In this document: piece after piece, positions 59,891 to 64,000 of the stretch
Position numbering within the stretch: position 1 is the first letter of the stretch
Layout: each line of letters starts with the position of its first letter
DNA from: Glacieibacterium sp038210595
GTDB lineage: Bacteria > Pseudomonadota > Alphaproteobacteria > Sphingomonadales > Sphingomonadaceae
NCBI GenBank assembly: GCA_038210595.1
Contig: JBBQWN010000011.1
Coordinates: 21,990-85,989, forward strand
DNA length: 64,000 bases
Direction of reading: 5' to 3'
The notes under the pieces: generated by a model
Databases searched by the model: none
The model's input: only the letters and a program-made list of their open reading frames with translations
Told to the model about the DNA's origin: nothing
Program-made: the position numbers and the translations under genes

Positions 59891-60976
59891 ATGCACACCG
59901 ACGCCCAAGCCTGCTACGCCGCCATGCTCTCCCGTGACCCGGCGACCGATGGCCGGTTCTTCACCTGCGTGAAGACCACCGGCATCTTCTGCCGCAACGT
60001 CTGCCCAGCACGCCCGCCGCACCTGAAGAACTGCGTCTTCGTCGCGACCGCAGCGCAAGCGGCGGCGGCAGGCTTCCGTGCCTGCAAGCGCTGCCGGCCG
60101 GAAAGCGCGCCCGCCAGCCCGGCGTGGATCGGCAGCGCGTCGAGCGTCAGCCGGGCGCTCAAGCTGATCCAGGACGGCGCGCTCGATGCCGAGAACGAGG
60201 GCCGCGGCGAAGTGCTAGGCGACAAGCTGGGCCTAGGCGAGCGCCAGGTGCGCCGCCTGTTCAAACGTCACCTCGGCGCGACGCCGGTTGCAGTCGCGCA
60301 GGCCAAGCGCCTCGCCGCCGCCGCTACACTCATCGACGAAGGCCGCCTCAAGATGTCGGAGGTGGCACTTGCCGCCGGCTTCGGCAGCGTCCGCCGCTTC
60401 AACGAAGTCTTTGCCGCCGTCCACGGCGAAACCCCCGCGGCGCGTCGCCGCCGCTCAGCCCAGGGAACCGTCATGCACCTCACCCTCTCCATCTATCCGG
60501 CACCGGTCGGCGACCTGTTGGTCGTCAGCGACGCGGACGGCGCGCTCAGGGCGCTCGACTTCGCCGATTACGAGGCGCGGATGCGGACCCTGCTCGGCCG
60601 CCACTACGGCGCGTTCGAGCTGGGCAACGGGCCGCTACCTTCCGCCATTGCCGACGCGCTCGACGCCTATTTCGGCGGCGACCTGCACGCGCTGGACGCG
60701 CTGACGGTGCGGACGGGGGGCAGCGATTTCCAGCGCGGCGTCTGGGCGGCGTTGCGCGCGATCCCGGCCGGCACCACCACCGGCTATGGCGCGCTCGCGG
60801 CAAAGCTCGGCAAGCCCGGCGCGGCGCGTGCGGTCGGGCTGGCGAACGGCTCCAACCCGATCGGCATCGTCGTGCCCTGCCACCGTGTCATCGGCGCCAG
60901 CGGTGCGCTGACCGGATATGCGGGCGGGGTGGAGCGCAAGCGCTGGCTGCTGGAGCACGAAGGCGCGCTGCGCTAG
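59891..60976 (+). CDS. ada: bifunctional DNA-repair methyltransferase / regulator Ada
   Basis: Ada removes methyl groups from alkylated DNA and, once methylated, activates the adaptive response. The 361-residue chain has the N-terminal zinc/phosphotriester domain (Cys34 and Cys38 in TGIFCRNVCPAR, plus the ACKRC pair near 66-69), an AraC-type HTH (about 85-190) and a C-terminal O6-methylguanine methyltransferase with Cys330 in VVPCHRVIG. All acceptor Cys are present. An internal ATG at 60473 sits exactly at the start of the methyltransferase half. Confidence 0.93.
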   Translation: MHTDAQACYAAMLSRDPATDGRFFTCVKTTGIFCRNVCPARPPHLKNCVFVATAAQAAAAGFRACKRCRPESAPASPAWIGSASSVSRALKLIQDGALDAENEGRGEVLGDKLGLGERQVRRLFKRHLGATPVAVAQAKRLAAAATLIDEGRLKMSEVALAAGFGSVRRFNEVFAAVHGETPAARRRRSAQGTVMHLTLSIYPAPVGDLLVVSDADGALRALDFADYEARMRTLLGRHYGAFELGNGPLPSAIADALDAYFGGDLHALDALTVRTGGSDFQRGVWAALRAIPAGTTTGYGALAAKLGKPGAARAVGLANGSNPIGIVVPCHRVIGASGALTGYAGGVERKRWLLEHEGALR

Positions 60977-61000
60977 ATAGCACGGCGGGAGGAACGTCCG

Positions 61001-61477
61001 ATGCCGAAGCTCGCCACCTGCCTCTGGTACGCCAACGAGGCCGAGGCCGCCGCCAACTTCTACGTCTCGTTGCTGCCCGATTCGCGCGTCGATCACGTCC
61101 ACCACGCGCCCAACGACTATCCCGGCGGCAAGCAGGGCGACCCGCTGCTGGTCGAATTCACCCTAGCCGGCCACGCCATGCAGGGGCTGAACGGCGGCGA
61201 GGCGCAGCCTTATTCGAACGCCGCCTCGATCTCGGTCGAATGCGAGGATCAGGCCGAGGTCGACCGGCTGTGGGCGGCGTTGACCGCCGACGGCGGCAAG
61301 GAAGTTCAGTGCGGCTGGCTCAACGACCGCTGGGGCGTGCCCTGGCAGATCGTGCCGAAGCAGATGCTTCGCCTGTTGTCCGACCCCGACCGCGCACGCG
61401 CGAAGCGCGCGTTCGACGCGATGGGGGCGATGATCAAGCTCGACGTCGCCGAACTGGAGCGGGCGGCGGCGGGCTAG
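61001..61477 (+). CDS. VOC family protein (PhnB / 3-demethylubiquinone methyltransferase-like)
   Basis: A 158-residue vicinal-oxygen-chelate fold protein. LATCLWYANEAEAAANFYVSL at the N-terminus and GWLNDRWGVPWQIVPKQMLRLL (about 105-127) are typical of the 3-dmu-9_3-mt (PhnB-like) group. Despite the domain name, members are not proven methyltransferases and many have no known activity. It follows ada by 24 bases with a GGAGG ribosome site and may be co-transcribed. Its TAG stop shares CTAG with the pccA stop. Confidence 0.88.
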   Translation: MPKLATCLWYANEAEAAANFYVSLLPDSRVDHVHHAPNDYPGGKQGDPLLVEFTLAGHAMQGLNGGEAQPYSNAASISVECEDQAEVDRLWAALTADGGKEVQCGWLNDRWGVPWQIVPKQMLRLLSDPDRARAKRAFDAMGAMIKLDVAELERAAAG

Positions 61478-63462
61478 ACCTCAAACTCCAAAATCACCGC
61501 GTCGACCGCGAGGCTGTCGCCGGGCCTGACCTTGACCTCCTTGATCGTCGCGGACTTCTCGGCGCGGAGGATATTCTCCATCTTCATCGCCTCGACGGTG
61601 GCGAGCGGCTGGCCGGCCTCGACCTTGTCACCTGCCGCCACGTCCAGCTTCACGATCAGGCCGGGCATCGGGCATAGGAGGAAGCGCGACAGATCGGGCG
61701 CGACCTTGGGGATCATGTGCCGGGCCAGCTCCGCCGCGCGCGGGCTGAGCACCCGCACCGGGTGCGTCGCGCCCGCAGTGGTCAGGCGGTAGCCAACCGC
61801 CAGCCGGTCGATCGCGACCGTGAAGCCGCGCTTGTCCAGCCGCGCCTCGAACCGCGGCGTGCCGACGCGCCACGCGGTCGACAGCATGTGCTCGGTCCCG
61901 TCGATGGTCAGCATGAACGCCTCCCCGGCGTCGTCGACAGTGACCGCATGGTCGGTGCCGTCCAGCTGCACCACCCAGTCCGTACCGAATTGCGCGCCGT
62001 TGCCGTCGAGCTGGCCGTCAATTAGCTGCGCGCGCTCGGCGACGGTCGCGTGGATGACCGCGGCGGCGGCGACGATGTTCGCCCGCGTCGCCTCGTCGAG
62101 CGGGCTGCCGTGGAAGCCGTTGGGATATTCCTCGGCGATGAAGGCGGTGGTGACCTGCTCGCCAGCGGTGAACCGCGGGTGGCGCATCAGCGCGCCAAGG
62201 AAGTCGATGTTGTTGCCGACGCCGCGCACCAGATAGGCATCGAGCGCCGCAGCCTGCGCCTTGATCGCCGCGGCGCGGGTTGGGCCGTGGGTGATCAGCT
62301 TGGCGATCATCGGATCGTAAAAGCGGCTGATTTCGCTGCCCTCGACGACACCGGTGTCGACGCGGACATTAGCGCCCTCGGGCGGCAACAGGCGCGACAG
62401 CCGCCCGGTCGACGGCAGGAAGCCGCGGTACGGGTCCTCGGCATAGACCCGCGTCTCGATGGCGTGGCCGTTCAGTTGCACGTCGGCCTGAGTGAAGCCT
62501 AGCGGCTCGCCCGCCGCCACCCGGATCATGTCCTCGACCAGGTCGCGGCCGGTGATCAGCTCGGTCACCGGATGCTCGACCTGCAGCCGGGTGTTCATCT
62601 CCAGGAAGTAGAAGCTGCGATCGGCACCGGCGATGAACTCCACCGTGCCGGCCGAGAAATAGCCGACGCCGCGGGCCAGCGCGACCGCCTGCTCGCCCAT
62701 TGCCTGGCGCATTTCGGGCGTGACGAACGGGGAGGGCGCCTCCTCGACGACCTTCTGGTGGCGGCGCTGGATCGAGCAGTCGCGCTCGTTCAGGTAGACG
62801 ATATTGCCTTGGCTGTCGCCGAGCAGCTGGATCTCGATATGGCGCGGCTGCTCGACGAATTTCTCGATGAAGACGCGGTCGTCGCCGAAGCTGGCCAGCC
62901 CCTCGCGCTTGGTCGCCTCGAACCCCTCACGGACGTCCTTCTCGCCATAGGCCAGCCGCATCCCCTTGCCGCCGCCGCCGGCCGAGGCTTTCATCATCAC
63001 CGGATAGCCGATCTCGCCCGCGATCCGCACCGCCTCGTCGGTATCGGCAATCTCGCCGAGATAGCCCGGCACGACCGACACGCCCGCCGCCTTGGCGAGC
63101 TTCTTCGATTCAATCTTGTCGCCCATCGCCGCGATCGCCTTGGGCGGCGGCCCGATGAAGACGATCCCGGCCTTGTCGAGCGCCTTCGCGAAACTCTCCC
63201 GCTCGGACAGGAAGCCATAGCCCGGATGCACCGCTTCCGCCCCGGTCGCCTTACACGCGTCAATGATCAACTCGGCTTTGAGATAGCTTTCCGCCGCCGG
63301 CGCCGCCCCCAGCCGCACGCTCTCGTCCGCCAACCGCACATGCGGCGCGCGCGCGTCGGCGTCGGAATAGACCGCAACGGTCCTGATCCCCATCGCCTTG
63401 GCGGTGCGGATCACCCGGCAAGCAATTTCGCCCCGGTTTGCGATCAGGATTTTATTAAACAT
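61474..63462 (-). CDS. pccA: propionyl-CoA (acetyl-CoA) carboxylase, biotin-containing alpha subunit
   Basis: The alpha subunit carries out ATP-dependent biotin carboxylation for propionyl-CoA breakdown. The 662-residue protein has a biotin carboxylase module (about 1-450: FNKILIANRGEIACRVIRTA, ASAGGGGKGMR, FLEMNTRLQVEHPVTE), a linker/BT domain and a C-terminal biotinyl domain with Lys627 in EAMKMEN. ATG at 63462 fits the conserved MFNKIL start. It lies downstream of methylmalonyl-CoA mutase, which uses its product, separated only by a small low-GC gene that overlaps its start by eight bases. Confidence 0.95.
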   Translation of the reverse strand: MFNKILIANRGEIACRVIRTAKAMGIRTVAVYSDADARAPHVRLADESVRLGAAPAAESYLKAELIIDACKATGAEAVHPGYGFLSERESFAKALDKAGIVFIGPPPKAIAAMGDKIESKKLAKAAGVSVVPGYLGEIADTDEAVRIAGEIGYPVMMKASAGGGGKGMRLAYGEKDVREGFEATKREGLASFGDDRVFIEKFVEQPRHIEIQLLGDSQGNIVYLNERDCSIQRRHQKVVEEAPSPFVTPEMRQAMGEQAVALARGVGYFSAGTVEFIAGADRSFYFLEMNTRLQVEHPVTELITGRDLVEDMIRVAAGEPLGFTQADVQLNGHAIETRVYAEDPYRGFLPSTGRLSRLLPPEGANVRVDTGVVEGSEISRFYDPMIAKLITHGPTRAAAIKAQAAALDAYLVRGVGNNIDFLGALMRHPRFTAGEQVTTAFIAEEYPNGFHGSPLDEATRANIVAAAAVIHATVAERAQLIDGQLDGNGAQFGTDWVVQLDGTDHAVTVDDAGEAFMLTIDGTEHMLSTAWRVGTPRFEARLDKRGFTVAIDRLAVGYRLTTAGATHPVRVLSPRAAELARHMIPKVAPDLSRFLLCPMPGLIVKLDVAAGDKVEAGQPLATVEAMKMENILRAEKSATIKEVKVRPGDSLAVDAVILEFEV

Positions 63463-63766
63463 CAATGGATCCAACGTCTTTTCGAATACGTCGCCAAGAG
63501 GCTGTCAGGAGCATCCGAGCGCCGGACAATATGGCAACGACACCAAGCAGGATTGGTGCAGCGAGTAACAAGCTGTAAATCAAATTGTAAAAAAGAAGAT
63601 GGTGGTCGAACATCTCGTTGGCGATTAGGCCACAAGTCATCACAATTGCCAGCGAGGCCAGCGCACCTAAAAAGTACTTTTGTTTGATAAATGCATAGAC
63701 TGCGGTGCCTATCACGGCAGTCGGCGATACAATCCAAACGAAGAGATGGCGCAGCAGCTCGATCAC
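63455..63766 (-). CDS. small low-GC membrane protein of unknown function
   Basis: A 103-residue protein with three predicted helices: LFVWIVSPTAVIGTAVYAFI, GALASLAIVMTCGLIAN and LIYSLLLAAPILLGVVAIL. I do not recognise the family. Its coding DNA is near half AT, with A/T-rich third positions (TTGTAAAAAAGAAG on the plus strand), unlike the flanking genes, which are strongly GC-rich. The GTG start lies in the mutase stop codon (GTGA) and its end overlaps pccA by eight bases, so it is perfectly fitted into the operon despite its foreign look. Confidence 0.65.
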   Translation of the reverse strand: MIELLRHLFVWIVSPTAVIGTAVYAFIKQKYFLGALASLAIVMTCGLIANEMFDHHLLFYNLIYSLLLAAPILLGVVAILSGARMLLTASWRRIRKDVGSIDV

Positions 63767-64000
63767 TCCACCCCCTCCCCAACCGGCGGCTTGTTATGCC
63801 CGAGCAGCCGCAGCACCTCGTCCGCCGCGTCGGCCAAGTTCGTCCCCGGCCCGAAGATTGCCTGCACCCCCGCCGCCCGAAGCATGGCGTAATCCTGCGC
63901 CGGGATGACCCCGCCCGCGACGACCTTAATGTCGGCGCGGTCCATGTCTTTCAGCGCGTCGATCAGTTCAGGGATAAGCGTCTTGTGGCCCGCCGCGAGC
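63763..64000 (-). CDS. methylmalonyl-CoA mutase, C-terminal fragment
   Basis: Only the last 78 residues are in the window, and the gene continues past the right edge. The visible part reads AAGHKTLIPELIDALKDM, VVAGGVIPAQDYAMLRAAG and IFGPGTNLADAADEVLRLLG, the end of the cobalamin (B12)-binding domain of the mutase large subunit. The enzyme turns methylmalonyl-CoA into succinyl-CoA, completing propionate breakdown with pccA. The tail after the domain (GHNKPPVGEGVE) is not conserved. Confidence 0.92.
   Translation of the reverse strand, partial: LAAGHKTLIPELIDALKDMDRADIKVVAGGVIPAQDYAMLRAAGVQAIFGPGTNLADAADEVLRLLGHNKPPVGEGVE

Overview
This window is a dense, high-GC (roughly two-thirds by eye) stretch of bacterial chromosome, almost entirely core genes, and it looks like an alphaproteobacterium of the order Sphingomonadales. 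The basis is a PEPxxWA-type PEP-CTERM sorting signal, an alphaproteobacterial-type DksA with a degenerate zinc finger, a COQ9 homologue, short (type A) PutA, CrtB plus CrtZ carotenoid genes, and sphingomonad-style neighbourhoods. There are no insertion sequences, phage genes, CRISPR arrays or rRNA genes. One tRNA (Val, anticodon CAC) is present. No gene-free stretch exceeds 300 bases; the longest are the fabD upstream region (183 bases), 20100-20249 (150 bases, divergent ygfZ/aminopeptidase, no convincing promoter seen) and the tRNA region.

Layout. 1-6436: end of a P1-nuclease/phospholipase C-fold protein, a PEP-CTERM protein, a TRIC-type channel, DUF817 and MoxR genes, an acyltransferase, and two secreted proteins of unknown function. 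6437-13181: fatty acid synthesis (fabD, fabG, acpP, fabF) running into envelope genes (mltG, a YdcF-like gene, plsC-like, DUF2125). 13182-19295: a 27-base inverted repeat, DUF1761, a DUF885 metallopeptidase, putA and an MscS channel. 19329-29705: ygfZ, an M1 aminopeptidase, surE, an NlpD-like lipoprotein, rimO, an M17 aminopeptidase, MarR, NlpC/P60, dksA with a structured leader, and queF.

29802-37929: sulfur amino acid and carotenoid genes (sseA, metC, crtB, crtZ), then a four-gene unit (D-cysteine desulfhydrase, Asp/Glu racemase, MHS transporter with a large periplasmic insert, CoA transferase) that may handle a D-amino acid or related acid. 37930-42642: lon behind a sigma-32-like promoter, hupB, tRNA-Val, a glycine-zipper protein, dps and tspO. 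42645-47614: ubiK, YbjN, proC, COQ9, a MarR/ilvE divergent pair and a small exported protein. 47699-54161: an orphan SLBB polysaccharide-export protein, aroC, TM2 and metallo-beta-lactamase-fold genes, and purA. 54176-58128: the serC-serA-hisZ-purA operon on the minus strand. 58129-64000: LOG protein, an APH(3')-like kinase, ada, a VOC protein, and the methylmalonyl-CoA mutase / propionyl-CoA carboxylase alpha locus, interrupted by a small low-GC membrane-protein gene.

The genes are tightly packed. Thirteen co-directional junctions share a 4-base start/stop overlap, nine of them GTGA. Four convergent pairs share 4-base stop overlaps (three CTAG, one TTAG). I found no clearly new multi-gene system. 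The best leads are the dksA leader RNA, the low-GC insert between the mutase and pccA, the D-amino acid-like operon with its unusual transporter, the missing start codon of the DUF817 gene, and the APH(3')-like gene.
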